Assembly (NCBI RefSeq): GCF_009604405.1
Contig: NZ_WEGK01000001.1
Location: 496,001-560,000, forward strand
DNA: 64,000 nt
Source of the DNA: Nocardia macrotermitis
GTDB lineage: Bacteria > Actinomycetota > Actinomycetes > Mycobacteriales > Mycobacteriaceae
Direction: 5' to 3'
How positions within the stretch are numbered: position 1 is the stretch's first letter; every line of letters begins with the position of its first letter. The notes below the pieces were generated by a model. It had not been told where the DNA came from. It did no database searches and saw nothing but the letters and a program-made list of their open reading frames with translations. Made by a program: the position numbers and the translations under genes. Of this stretch, positions 17,115-25,309 are shown piece after piece.

Positions 17115-17639
17115 TCACACCATATAGGTGGAATTGATGATCGCGCCCTTGCGCGCGTAATGAATGACCGCGTCCTGCACGTCCAGCGGATGCGCCGGAA
17201 TGACACCGGTGATCAGATCCTCTTCCCGAGCGCCGTGCAGCGCCAGGCCGAATCGGCAGCAGAACACCGTGCCGCCCTCGCCGATGAACGTCGCCAGCGC
17301 GTCGTTGATGTTCTGCTCACCGGGGAATCCGGAATCACCGGTCTTCGGAAAACCGCGCGTGGCAAGGCAGTTCAGCGCGCCCGGCCCGTAGAAGTAGATC
17401 GCCGACTCGAAGCCCTTCCGCAGCGCGCGGGTCGCCTGGAGCACCGCGACGAACGCCACGGAGGATTCGTGGGCGATACCGTGCACGAGGGTGAAATAAC
17501 TTTCCCCGTTCTCGGCCTGATAGTCGGGGAATATCTTGGTGCCGCCGTAGATATTCGAACCGGCGGGCAGCGACGGGTGCGGAATCTCGGCGAGAGACTT
17601 CTCGATATTCTCGGTGATGGTGGCGTCGAATACGGACAT
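17115..17639 (-). CDS. MSMEG_0572/Sll0783-family nitrogen starvation response protein
   Basis: A 174-residue protein matching the MSMEG_0572 / Sll0783 family by its opening (IEKSLAEIPHPSLPAGSNIYGGTKIFPDY) and its DsrE-like alternating fold (VLQATRALRKGFESAIYFYGPGALN). Sll0783 was found as one of the most nitrogen-starvation-induced genes of Synechocystis. Biochemical function is unknown. It is the first gene of the operon, starting at ATG 17639 behind GGGAG. About 105 bp further upstream lies an inverted repeat that could be an operator. Cysteines occur in ALNCLATRG and TVFCCRFG, which might carry a persulfide or ligand, but this is speculative. Confidence 0.92.
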   Translation of the reverse strand: MSVFDATITENIEKSLAEIPHPSLPAGSNIYGGTKIFPDYQAENGESYFTLVHGIAHESSVAFVAVLQATRALRKGFESAIYFYGPGALNCLATRGFPKTGDSGFPGEQNINDALATFIGEGGTVFCCRFGLALHGAREEDLITGVIPAHPLDVQDAVIHYARKGAIINSTYMV

Positions 17640-17742
17640 GGGGCACTCCCGGAATGGTGGAGAACGGCAACAGGTTTGCCGTCGGGGAATATCGGACCGC
17701 GCGTCGTTGCGAGACGGAGCCGGATCGCGGAACGATCCGATG

Positions 17743-17763
17743 CTGTAGCTGTTCCGGCTACAG
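17743..17763. promoter_or_regulatory. inverted repeat, candidate operator of the Nit1C-like operon
   Basis: CTGTAGC at 17743-17749 and its exact complement GCTACAG at 17757-17763, with a 7-nt spacer, lie about 105 bp upstream of the first operon gene. A perfect 10-bp palindrome ATTGCGCAAT (17784-17793) lies 20 bp further upstream. The arrangement suits a dimeric repressor or activator; the protein is unknown. Confidence 0.35.
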
Positions 17764-17888
17764 TTAGATTTCACGCCCGTCGTATTGCGCAATGGTTACC
17801 GATGGAATAAATGCCCCACCGAATTCCGTAACATGGTGTGCCCCGGGCCCGCTCCGGCCGCGCGGCACGGGATGTACCGCGCCGCGCG

Positions 17889-17911
17889 TGAGCCGGAGAG
17901 GTGCCGGCTCA
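17889..17911 (-). terminator. hairpin overlapping the gcvP stop codon
   Basis: An 8-bp inverted repeat (TGAGCCGG at 17889-17896, complement at 17904-17911) with a 7-nt loop. It spans the gcvP stop codon and could help termination toward the Nit1C-like cluster promoter. Weak on its own. Confidence 0.35.
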
Positions 17912-20722
17912 GTCGGTGTACGCGTCCAGCGGCGGGCAGGAGCAGACCAGGTTGCGATCACCGTAGGCACCGTCGATGCGACGCACCGACGGCCAGATCT
18001 TGGCCCGAGCAGCGCCCAAACCCTGTGGGTAGACGGCGATTTCGCGACTGTAGGGGTACGTCCACGCACCGACCAGGCAGGCCGCGGTGTGCGGCGCGCC
18101 ACGCAACGGGCTCTCCGCGACCGGCCACACCCCGTCTGCGACCTGATCGATCTCCCCCTTGATCGCGATCATCGCATCGGCGAACGCGTCGAGTTCCTCG
18201 AGATTCTCGCTCTCGGTCGGCTCGACCATCAGCGTCCCCGCCACCGGGAAACTCATCGTCGGCGCGTGGAATCCGAAGTCCGCCAACCGCTTCGCCACAT
18301 CGTCCACGGTGACGCCGGTGCGCTTGGTGATCTCGCGCAGATCCAGGATGCACTCGTGCGCCACCACCCCGTTGGCGCCGGTGTACAGCACCGGGAAGTG
18401 CGAATCCAGCCGCCGCGCAAGGTAATTCGCCGACGCGATGGCGGTCAGCGTGGCCCGCCGCAGCCCGTCCGCACCCATCATCCGGATGTACGCCCAGGTG
18501 ATCGGCAGAATCGAGGCCGACCCGTACCGGGCCTCGGACACCGCGTGCGAACCGGTCTCGAGCGGATCGCCCGGCAGATACTTCGCCAGATGTTCGCGCA
18601 CCGCCACCGGCCCGACGCCCGGACCGCCGCCGCCGTGCGGAATGCAGAACGTCTTGTGCAGATTCAGATGCGATACGTCACCACCGAACCGGCCCGGACG
18701 GGCAAGTCCGACAAGGGCATTCAGATTCGCACCGTCCACGTACACCTGCCCGCCCGCGTCGTGCACCAGCGCGCACAGCTGCGCGACCTCGTGCTCGTAC
18801 ACCCCGTGCGTGGACGGATAGGTGATCATGATGCAGGCCAGCCGATCGGCGTGATCGGCGATCTTCGCGCGCAGGTCGTCCAGGTCGACGTCGCCGTTCT
18901 CGCGGCACTTGACCACTTCCACGCGCAGCCCGGCCATCGCCGCCGACGCGGCGTTGGTGCCGTGCGCACTGGACGGGATGAGGCAGGTATCCCGCTGGGT
19001 GTCACCACGATCGAGGTGGTACCGCCGAATCGCCAGCAGCCCGGCGTATTCGCCCTGACTTCCGGCATTGGGCTGCAAGCTGACCCGGTCGTACCCGGTG
19101 ACGGTCGCGAGCCAGCTCTCCAGATCCTCGATCACCCGCAGCATGCCGGGCGTGTCCTGGGCGGGCGCGTACGGGTGCAGGCGGGAGAATCCGGGCCAGG
19201 TGATCGGTTCCATCTCGGCGGCCGCGTTGAGCTTCATGGTGCACGATCCGAGCGGAATCATGCTGCGGTCCAAGGCGATATCCTTGTCCGAGAGCTGCCG
19301 CAGGTAACGCATCATGGCGGTCTCGGTGTGATACCGGGTGAAGGCCGGATGGGTCAGGAACTCCGAACTGCGATCCTCGATGACGGGCAGCGGCGCGCGA
19401 TCGGAATCGGTTGTCGCGCCGAAGGATTCGAGCACGATACCGACGTGTTCCGCGGTGGTGGCCTCGTCGCAGGCCACCGAGACGTGATCGGCGTCGACCA
19501 GGTGCAGGTTCACCCCGCGTCCCTGCGCCTTGCCGACCACGGCCTCCGCACCGTCCGGCACCCGGACCAGTACGGTGTCGAAGAACCGTTGGTGTACAAC
19601 GGCTTCCCCGAGTCCGGCGGCCAGATCCGCGGCGTGCCTGTGCACCTGCCGCGCGATCGCGCGCAAGCCGTCCGCGCCGTGGTAGGAGGCGTACATGGCG
19701 GCCACGATCGCCAGCAGCACCTGCGCGGTACAGATGTTCGAGGTCGCCTTCTCCCGGCGAATGTGCTGCTCACGCGTCTGGAGGGCGAGCCGGTAGGCGG
19801 TGCTGCCGTCGGCGTCCACCGAGACGCCGACCAGGCGTCCGGGCAACTGCCGCGCATGCGCGGTGCGAACCGCCAGATATCCGGCGTGCGGTCCACCGAA
19901 TCCCAGCGGCACACCGAAACGCTGTGTGGTGCCGAAACATACGTCCGCGCCCTGCTCCCCCGGCGGCGTGATCAACGTCAGCGCAAGCAGATCCGCACCG
20001 GCCGCCACCAGAGCGCCACGCTCGTGCGCGGTTTCGATCAACGCGGTCCAGTCCACGACGCGCCCCGAGGCGCCCGGCGTCTGCACCAGCACCCCGAAGA
20101 ATTCACCGTCCGGCAAGGTCGCCGAGCTCAGATCCGCCTCGACGATCTCGATTCCCAGCGGTTCGGCGCGCGTGTACAGCACCGTGCGGGTCTGTGGGAA
20201 CAGGTCGGCGTCGATCAGCAGCCGCGCGGACTTGCTCGTCCGATTCGCCCTGCGCAGCAACGTCATCGCCTCGGCGGCGGCGGTCGCCTCGTCCAGCATG
20301 GACGCGTTCGCCACCTCCATCCCGGTCAGGTCCGAGACCATGGTCTGGAAGTTCAGCAGCGCCTCGAGCCGCCCCTGGCTGATCTCCGGCTGGTACGGCG
20401 TGTAGGCGGTGTACCAGGCCGGATTCTCGATCAGGTTGCGCACCAGCACCGGCGGGGTGAGCGTGTCGTAGTAGCCCAGGCCGATCATCGAGGTCGCGAC
20501 GGTGTTGGAATGCGCCAGCGCGGCCAGTTCGGCGAGCACCTCGTGTTCGGAGGCCGCGGGGGGCAGGGCGCCCAGACCGGTGTCGGTGGCCGGGTCGAGG
20601 ATGGTGGCGGGGACCGCGCGCTCGGCCAGCTCGTCGAGCGAACGCACGCCCACGACGTCGAGGATCTCGGCGAGGGCGGCGGGATCGGGACCGATATGAC
20701 GATCGGCGAAGGGACGGGTCAC
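17909..20722 (-). CDS. gcvP: glycine dehydrogenase (decarboxylating), P-protein
   Basis: The pyridoxal-phosphate P-protein of the glycine cleavage system. It decarboxylates glycine and passes the aminomethyl group to lipoylated GcvH. The 937-residue length is that of the single-chain form. Conserved blocks include the opening [24 protein letters not shown], and the PLP lysine region [21 protein letters not shown] at 20722 is chosen because GGGAG precedes it and translation then begins [13 protein letters not shown], as in homologues; the longer open frame runs through the riboswitch. A tandem glycine riboswitch lies immediately upstream. GcvH is encoded about 3.4 kb away in the same orientation; gcvT is not in this window. 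Confidence 0.97.
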   Translation of the reverse strand: MTRPFADRHIGPDPAALAEILDVVGVRSLDELAERAVPATILDPATDTGLGALPPAASEHEVLAELAALAHSNTVATSMIGLGYYDTLTPPVLVRNLIENPAWYTAYTPYQPEISQGRLEALLNFQTMVSDLTGMEVANASMLDEATAAAEAMTLLRRANRTSKSARLLIDADLFPQTRTVLYTRAEPLGIEIVEADLSSATLPDGEFFGVLVQTPGASGRVVDWTALIETAHERGALVAAGADLLALTLITPPGEQGADVCFGTTQRFGVPLGFGGPHAGYLAVRTAHARQLPGRLVGVSVDADGSTAYRLALQTREQHIRREKATSNICTAQVLLAIVAAMYASYHGADGLRAIARQVHRHAADLAAGLGEAVVHQRFFDTVLVRVPDGAEAVVGKAQGRGVNLHLVDADHVSVACDEATTAEHVGIVLESFGATTDSDRAPLPVIEDRSSEFLTHPAFTRYHTETAMMRYLRQLSDKDIALDRSMIPLGSCTMKLNAAAEMEPITWPGFSRLHPYAPAQDTPGMLRVIEDLESWLATVTGYDRVSLQPNAGSQGEYAGLLAIRRYHLDRGDTQRDTCLIPSSAHGTNAASAAMAGLRVEVVKCRENGDVDLDDLRAKIADHADRLACIMITYPSTHGVYEHEVAQLCALVHDAGGQVYVDGANLNALVGLARPGRFGGDVSHLNLHKTFCIPHGGGGPGVGPVAVREHLAKYLPGDPLETGSHAVSEARYGSASILPITWAYIRMMGADGLRRATLTAIASANYLARRLDSHFPVLYTGANGVVAHECILDLREITKRTGVTVDDVAKRLADFGFHAPTMSFPVAGTLMVEPTESENLEELDAFADAMIAIKGEIDQVADGVWPVAESPLRGAPHTAACLVGAWTYPYSREIAVYPQGLGAARAKIWPSVRRIDGAYGDRNLVCSCPPLDAYTD

Positions 20723-20790
20723 GGCAACTCCCAGGGGTCGGGCGGCGTCGACGGGCGGGTCGACAACGTCGGGCCCTCCCCCTCTGTCGT

Positions 20791-20969
20791 GGAACCTGAG
20801 AGATTCGGGGCGCGCGCACGCGATCCCTTTCCCCATGGGTGGCCGGCCCGCATTGTGTGCGGCCGACGCTTTCCAGAGACGCCCACTGCCCGCACGGTCC
20901 CTTGTGCCTGAGAGATTGACGGGGAGGTGCTGCTCCTTCGGCGTCCGGGACGAACCCGGAACTCTCCCG
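20791..20969 (-). ncRNA. tandem glycine riboswitch controlling gcvP
   Basis: Read on the minus strand, the first aptamer (20969 to 20905) opens CGGGAGAGTT, has the internal core GCCGAAGGAGCA, and closes with TCTCTCAGGCA. The second (20884 to 20791) opens GGGCGTCTCTGG, has a GGGGAAAGGG core, and closes with CCGAATCTCTCAGGTT. These match the glycine aptamer consensus twice, with a linker of about 20 nt. The switch ends about 70 nt before the gcvP start codon, placing it to control gcvP by glycine binding. Confidence 0.93.
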
Positions 20970-21191
20970 CACGGCATTGGCGCGATCCAATTCTAGTCCG
21001 ACACCTATGTCGATCATGTTTCTCCCCCGCCTCGCCGCGACTTCAGCGGACCGTCGAGCGCCCCGGGACTCGAGCGTCGGGCCGACGGTAAAGATGCAGG
21101 TCACCTACTGGACGTCCCCGGGAAGTTACCCATGTACTTCAGAGATCAGTTGTCGCTCGCGATATCGAATGTGACCAGTCACACTCGAGAT

Positions 21192-21221
21192 AACGAGCCC
21201 CGCGAAACTTCGCGGGGCTCG
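21192..21221 (-). terminator. strong terminator hairpin after the MerR gene
   Basis: A perfect 13-bp stem (ACGAGCCCCGCGA at 21192-21204, complement at 21209-21221) with a 4-nt loop, 25 nt past the MerR stop codon. It insulates the gcvP riboswitch from read-through. Confidence 0.8.
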
Positions 21222-21246
21222 TCGGACGTTCAGCAGATCCCGGGCG

Positions 21247-21858
21247 CTACCCGGTCTTACGGTTCTCGCGGACCTTGCGACGGAACGACAGTTCGTCCTC
21301 GGGACGTTCGGAGGCGGTGTGGCTCTCGGCCCGCTCGGCCGGGAAGGCCGCGATCGCGCCGGTCAGCTCCCGCATCGCACCGCTCACCGCGATGCCGAAT
21401 ACGCCCTGCCCGCCCTGCAGTAAATCGACGACCTCCTCGGGCGAGGCGCATTCGTACACCGTCGCGCCGTCGGAGAACAGGGTGATGCCCGCCAGATCCT
21501 CGACCCCGCGGCTGCGCAGGTGGTCGACCGCGATGCGGATGTTCTGGAGCGAGATGCCCGCGTCCAGCAGGCGCTTGACGATCTTCAGGACCAGGATGTC
21601 CTTGAACGAGTACAGCCGCTGGCTGCCCGAACCGGTGGCACTGCGGATGGACGGGACGACCAGGCCGGTGCGGGCCCAGTAGTCGAGCTGGCGGTACGTG
21701 ATTCCGGCCACCTGGCAGGCGCTGGGCACCCGGTAACCCACTAGATCGTCCGGCACCGTGTCGTCGGGGAACAGTCCTGGCTGTACAACCGCGGCGGGCC
21801 GTGCATCTCCTGCCGGGGCGGGCCGCGCCGATGGTGTCTGCTGCGGTTGGTCTCCCAC
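21247..21858 (-). CDS. MerR-family regulator (Rv1830-like)
   Basis: A 203-residue transcription factor. After a Pro/Ala-rich tail of about 38 residues comes a MerR winged-helix domain (GYRVPSACQVAGITYRQLDYWARTGLVVPS, then RLYSFKDILVLKIVKRLLDAGISLQNIRIAVDHL). The C terminus (LFSDGATVYECASPEEVVDLL) lacks the metal-binding cysteines of classical MerR proteins. Position and sequence match M. tuberculosis Rv1830, a regulator linked there to cell division and morphology. It is the last gene of the conserved pgsA2-to-MerR block and is followed by a strong terminator. Confidence 0.93.
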   Translation of the reverse strand: MGDQPQQTPSARPAPAGDARPAAVVQPGLFPDDTVPDDLVGYRVPSACQVAGITYRQLDYWARTGLVVPSIRSATGSGSQRLYSFKDILVLKIVKRLLDAGISLQNIRIAVDHLRSRGVEDLAGITLFSDGATVYECASPEEVVDLLQGGQGVFGIAVSGAMRELTGAIAAFPAERAESHTASERPEDELSFRRKVRENRKTG

Positions 21859-22008
21859 TGACTACTCCCTCACTGCATCGCCGAAGAGAACAACGGCCTA
21901 ACTGTCGAGGCTACTCTCCCGATTGTCTCGGCAGCACAGGCATGGAACCAAACTCCGCGCACCGCGTGTTTCTCGACCTCAAGTAGAGGTCGAGACCACA
22001 TTCCGGGT

Positions 22009-22482
22009 CTAACTGTCGGTCGCCTTGAAGTCGTCCGGGGAGACCGATTCGAGGAACTCCTTGAACTTCTCCACCTCGTCCTCGCGCTCGTCCGGCATCA
22101 CCAACCCCGCTTCCTCGAGGACCGGCTCCTCGGCGTAGATCGGGCAACCCACCCGCAGCGCGATGGCAACCGAATCCGAGGGCCGCGCCGAGATCCGCAG
22201 ATCGTTCTCGAACACCAGATCGGCGTAGAAGGTGCCCTCCTGCAGATCGACGATCCGGACCTCCTTGAGGGTGTGCCCCAGATCGTGGATCAGGATCTTG
22301 ATCAGATCGTGCGTCAGCGGGCGGATGGGCGTGACGCCCTCCTGCTCCAGGACGATCGCCGTGGCCTCCGCCTGGCCGATCCAGATGGGTAGGTATCGGT
22401 CGCCCGCCACCTCGCGGAGCAACAGCACGGGCTGATTCTGAGGTTGCTCGACGCGGATGCCGATCACACGCATTTCAGTCAT
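22009..22482 (-). CDS. bifunctional nuclease (BFN) domain protein (Rv1829-like)
   Basis: A 157-residue protein of the BFN/DUF151 family with conserved blocks LPIWIGQAEATAIVLEQEGV, RPLTHDLI, LQEGTFYADLVF and ARPSDSVAIALRVGCPIY. Family members bind nucleic acid and some plant and bacterial members have nuclease activity; the mycobacterial role is not defined. An acidic C-terminal tail follows (DEREDEVEKFKEFLESV). ATG at 22482 is preceded by GGGAGGCAG about 11 nt upstream; the further upstream frame is not conserved. It lies 81 bp downstream of the FtsR gene and is probably co-transcribed with it. Confidence 0.93.
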   Translation of the reverse strand: MTEMRVIGIRVEQPQNQPVLLLREVAGDRYLPIWIGQAEATAIVLEQEGVTPIRPLTHDLIKILIHDLGHTLKEVRIVDLQEGTFYADLVFENDLRISARPSDSVAIALRVGCPIYAEEPVLEEAGLVMPDEREDEVEKFKEFLESVSPDDFKATDS

Positions 22483-22563
22483 GACTCGCCACTGCCTCCC
22501 ATACTCGCGGCCGTCCAGCGTGCCACTCGAAACCGGCCGTAACACCGAGTCTAGGCGAAGATT

Positions 22564-23364
22564 TCAGCCGCCGAGGGCAGCGCGCACCGACGTCTTCACC
22601 AGGCTCGTGTGCAACGTCAGCGACAACGCCGCGAGTTCGCGCACGGTCTCCTCCGCCCGGGCGCGCGCGTCGGCGTCGCGACTCTTGGCGATGGGCGCCA
22701 CGATCTGGGCGATCATCGCCGCCTCCCGGTCGGCGGCCAGCTTGAAAGCCCGCAGATGCCGGGCCTCCAAACCGAATTCGCTCATCGCCTTCGCCGCGCG
22801 CGCCAGCGTCACGGCCTCGGCGTCGAAATATCCGGCCGCGCCCGGAGTGATGAGATTCGCGCGGATCAACTCGGCGAGGAACTTCTCGTCGATACCGGCC
22901 TGCTCGATCAGATCCGTACGGGCGATACGGATTTCGCTGTCGAACCGGAGTTCGTCCGGCGTCACCTCACCGGGCACGACACCCAGGCGCCGGGGTGGAG
23001 CGAGCGGGCCGCCGGGACCGGCGGACTCGGGCACACGCCCCGGTCCGTCCGTCCCGTCCGCCCGGGCGCGCGCCTCGCGCACCCCGAGCGTCGCGGCGCC
23101 GCTGTCGATCGCTTCCAGCTGTTCCTTGATCACCTTCAACGGCAGGTACTGATCGCGCTGTGCGGTCAGCACGAACTTCAGCCGCTCGACATCCGCGACC
23201 GAGAACCTGCGATAACCCGAGGGCGTGCGCTCCGGGCTGATCAACCCCTCCGACTCCAGGAATCGGATCTTGGAGATGGTGACGTCCGGGAAATCCGGAC
23301 GCAGCAGATCCAGCACGGAGCCGATCGACATCCCTCCGCGGGTCCACTGCGCAGCGCCCGTCAT
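22564..23364 (-). CDS. ftsR: FtsR-like MerR-family regulator (Rv1828-like)
   Basis: A 266-residue MerR-type regulator: winged helix MSIGSVLDLLRPDFPDVTISKIRFLESEGLISPERTPSGYRRFSVADVERL, coiled linker, an Ala/Gly/Pro-rich stretch around residues 95-130, and a C-terminal helical domain (DLIEQAGIDEKFLAELI). The orthologue in Corynebacterium glutamicum (FtsR) activates ftsZ expression, and the mycobacterial orthologue is Rv1828. It follows garA after 62 bp in the same direction, as in M. tuberculosis. The alternative ATG at 23331 (MSIGSV) would remove 11 non-conserved residues. Confidence 0.92.
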   Translation of the reverse strand: MTGAAQWTRGGMSIGSVLDLLRPDFPDVTISKIRFLESEGLISPERTPSGYRRFSVADVERLKFVLTAQRDQYLPLKVIKEQLEAIDSGAATLGVREARARADGTDGPGRVPESAGPGGPLAPPRRLGVVPGEVTPDELRFDSEIRIARTDLIEQAGIDEKFLAELIRANLITPGAAGYFDAEAVTLARAAKAMSEFGLEARHLRAFKLAADREAAMIAQIVAPIAKSRDADARARAEETVRELAALSLTLHTSLVKTSVRAALGG

Positions 23365-23426
23365 TCCTTATCGCCTACCTGCCTCGATGTGGTCCGGCCG
23401 CGCGGCCGGAAAACACCGCTCGACTG

Positions 23427-23903
23427 CTACCGCGCACCTGCCGCATCACCCGCGACCGGACGCGGACCGGTCAGGAACACCAGCCGGAACTTGCCGATCT
23501 GCACCTCGTCACCGTTCTGCAACTCGGAGGAGTCCACCGGCTCGCGATTGACGTAGGTACCGTTCAGGCTGCCCACATCGACCACCTGGAAGGTGTCGTC
23601 GTCCTGACGGAACTCCGCGTGCCGACGGCTGACGGTGACATCGTCGAGAAAGATGTCGCTGTCGGGATGACGCCCCGCCGACGTGGTCGGCTGATCCAGC
23701 AGGAATCGCGAACCCGCGTTCGGGCCGCGCTTGACCACCAGGAGGGCAGCGCCCGCGGGCAGGCCCTCGACACCCTGCACCGGCTGTTCGCCGGTCTGCT
23801 CACCGGAGCGCGACGCGTCGACCTCGTTGAGGAAGTCAGCGCGGAATACCGACGTCGTCTCGGCCGCGCTCTCCCCGTAACCCGGGTCTTTGTTCTCGCT
23901 CAC
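23427..23903 (-). CDS. garA: FHA-domain metabolic regulator GarA
   Basis: A 158-residue regulator that, when unphosphorylated, binds and inhibits alpha-ketoglutarate decarboxylase and NAD-glutamate dehydrogenase and activates glutamate synthase, balancing TCA flux and glutamate. The N-terminal phospho-acceptor motif ETTSVFRADF, target of PknB and PknG, is intact. The FHA domain shows AGRHPDSDIFLDD, VSRRHAEF and GSLNGTYVNREPVDS, the phosphothreonine-binding signature. GTG at 23903 follows GAGGAGGAG. It lies between gcvH and ftsR, the same order as M. tuberculosis Rv1826-Rv1828. Confidence 0.97.
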   Translation of the reverse strand: MSENKDPGYGESAAETTSVFRADFLNEVDASRSGEQTGEQPVQGVEGLPAGAALLVVKRGPNAGSRFLLDQPTTSAGRHPDSDIFLDDVTVSRRHAEFRQDDDTFQVVDVGSLNGTYVNREPVDSSELQNGDEVQIGKFRLVFLTGPRPVAGDAAGAR

Positions 23904-24081
23904 CCTTGCTCTCCTCCTCGAACCGATTATCCGTACAAGCATCCGATTCCGGCATTGCCGCGACCCTGCGCGACCGGCTGTCGCGCCCTTGGACTTTCCG
24001 GCACCGGTCGCCGGTACATCTGTTGGCATTGACCGTACCCTGCCAGGGCGATCCCGTGCAGGTAGAACTGTGAAGGCCGCT

Positions 24082-24480
24082 TCAGCCCCCGATAACTCCT
24101 TGATAACCTGCGGCATCGAGCAGTTCACCGACTGCCGCGTCCAGCGTTGCGGCGTCGGCGATCTCGAGTTCGAACAGCCATCCGTCGCCGTACGGGTCGG
24201 AGTTCAGCAACTCCGGCTCGGCGTCCAGAAGATCGTTCACCGCAACGACTTTCGCGCTCAGCGGGGAGTAGATGTCCGAGACGCTCTTGGTGGACTCCAC
24301 CTCCGCGACACTCTCGCCCGCCGGGGCGTCGGTATCCACCGCGGGCAGCTGCACGAACACGATGTCACCGAGCTGCTGCTGGGCGTAGTCGGTGATGCCG
24401 ACCCGCACGCGTGTCGGGCCCGCGCGCCGGACCCACTCGTGCTCCTCGGTGTAGCGCAGATCCTCGGGAAGGGCGGTCAA
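24082..24480 (-). CDS. gcvH: glycine cleavage system H protein
   Basis: A 132-residue lipoyl carrier that shuttles the aminomethyl group from GcvP to GcvT. The lipoylation site is the Lys in VEVESTKSVSDIYSPLSAKV-type sequence (here VAEVESTKSVSDIY). The family opening RYTEEHEWVR and the late PYGDGWLFELE are intact. ATG at 24480 is the natural start. It is 48 bp downstream of the pgsA2 gene. The matching P-protein gene is nearby on the same strand but separately controlled by the riboswitch. Confidence 0.97.
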   Translation of the reverse strand: MTALPEDLRYTEEHEWVRRAGPTRVRVGITDYAQQQLGDIVFVQLPAVDTDAPAGESVAEVESTKSVSDIYSPLSAKVVAVNDLLDAEPELLNSDPYGDGWLFELEIADAATLDAAVGELLDAAGYQGVIGG

Positions 24481-24528
24481 TGCTCATGTCCTTTCACGGG
24501 GCGTCCTTTCACGGGCGTGGCGATCACT

Positions 24529-25155
24529 CTAATCGCGAGGTGAATCGCGCGGTATGGCCGGTATCGTCCGGGCCACCGCGCGGGCCTTGCCGAGGTAGAG
24601 CAGTCCCGTCCAGATATAGACCGCCGTGCCCCAGATCAGAAATGCCCAACCGAAGGCACGGCCGAAACCTGCCAGCGGCCAATCCATTTCGCCCGCCAGC
24701 AGCCACGGCAGCGCCGACATCAACGCGAACGTCGCGGCCTTGCCGAGATAGATCACCTCGGGCGGATCCAGGTGGCGGCGACGATAGATCGGCAGCACCG
24801 CGGCCAGGATCAGATCGCGGCCGATCAGCACGACCACGAACGGCCACGGCAGGATGCCGCGCACCATCAGTCCGAGCACCGTGGCCACCAGGTACAGCCG
24901 GTCCACGAACGGGTCCAGCAGCGCGCCCAGCCGCGAGTACTGATCCAGCAGCCGCGCGAGTTTGCCGTCCAGGTAGTCGGTGACGGCGCTGGCGATCAGC
25001 AACGCGAACGCCCACCCGTCGGCCTTGACGATCAACAGCAGCCACAGCAGGACCGGAACCCCGATCAGCCGCAGCGCGCTGAGCGCGTTGGGCAGCGTAA
25101 GGATGCGGTCCTCGCGCTGCGGTGCCGGTGGGGCGTCACCGGATTGGCTCGTCAC
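24529..25155 (-). CDS. pgsA2: CDP-alcohol phosphatidyltransferase (PgsA2-type)
   Basis: A 208-residue integral membrane enzyme transferring a phosphatidyl group from CDP-diacylglycerol to an alcohol. The full motif D-x2-D-G-x2-A-R-x8-G-x3-D-x3-D is present (TDYLDGKLARLL through GALLDPFVDRL). About six transmembrane helices are visible. By position it matches M. tuberculosis pgsA2 (Rv1822), although it may make phosphatidylglycerophosphate, cardiolipin or another phospholipid. GTG at 25155 is inferred as start; the longer frame overlaps the divergent choD promoter. The divergent intergenic region to choD is about 155 bp. Confidence 0.9.
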   Translation of the reverse strand: MTSQSGDAPPAPQREDRILTLPNALSALRLIGVPVLLWLLLIVKADGWAFALLIASAVTDYLDGKLARLLDQYSRLGALLDPFVDRLYLVATVLGLMVRGILPWPFVVVLIGRDLILAAVLPIYRRRHLDPPEVIYLGKAATFALMSALPWLLAGEMDWPLAGFGRAFGWAFLIWGTAVYIWTGLLYLGKARAVARTIPAIPRDSPRD

Positions 25156-25309
25156 AGCCTGTTGCTTACCCGAATCGACCCGGCCTCGCCATTCGGGCAC
25201 GCCGGAGGGGGTGGACGAGATGTTGCGGGCCGAGTTCCGGCGCGCCGGCGGGGTGAGGAGAATGATTGCCGACGCGTTCCATGCGATGTGCTCGTTCGAG
25301 AGGAAGACC

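Noticed and set aside
17792..20911. 1039-codon plus-strand open frame antisense to gcvP
   Set aside because: Its residue composition is Arg/His/Gln/Val/Gly-rich with no motif, and it overlaps intact gcvP and the riboswitch. It is a shadow of high-GC codon use.
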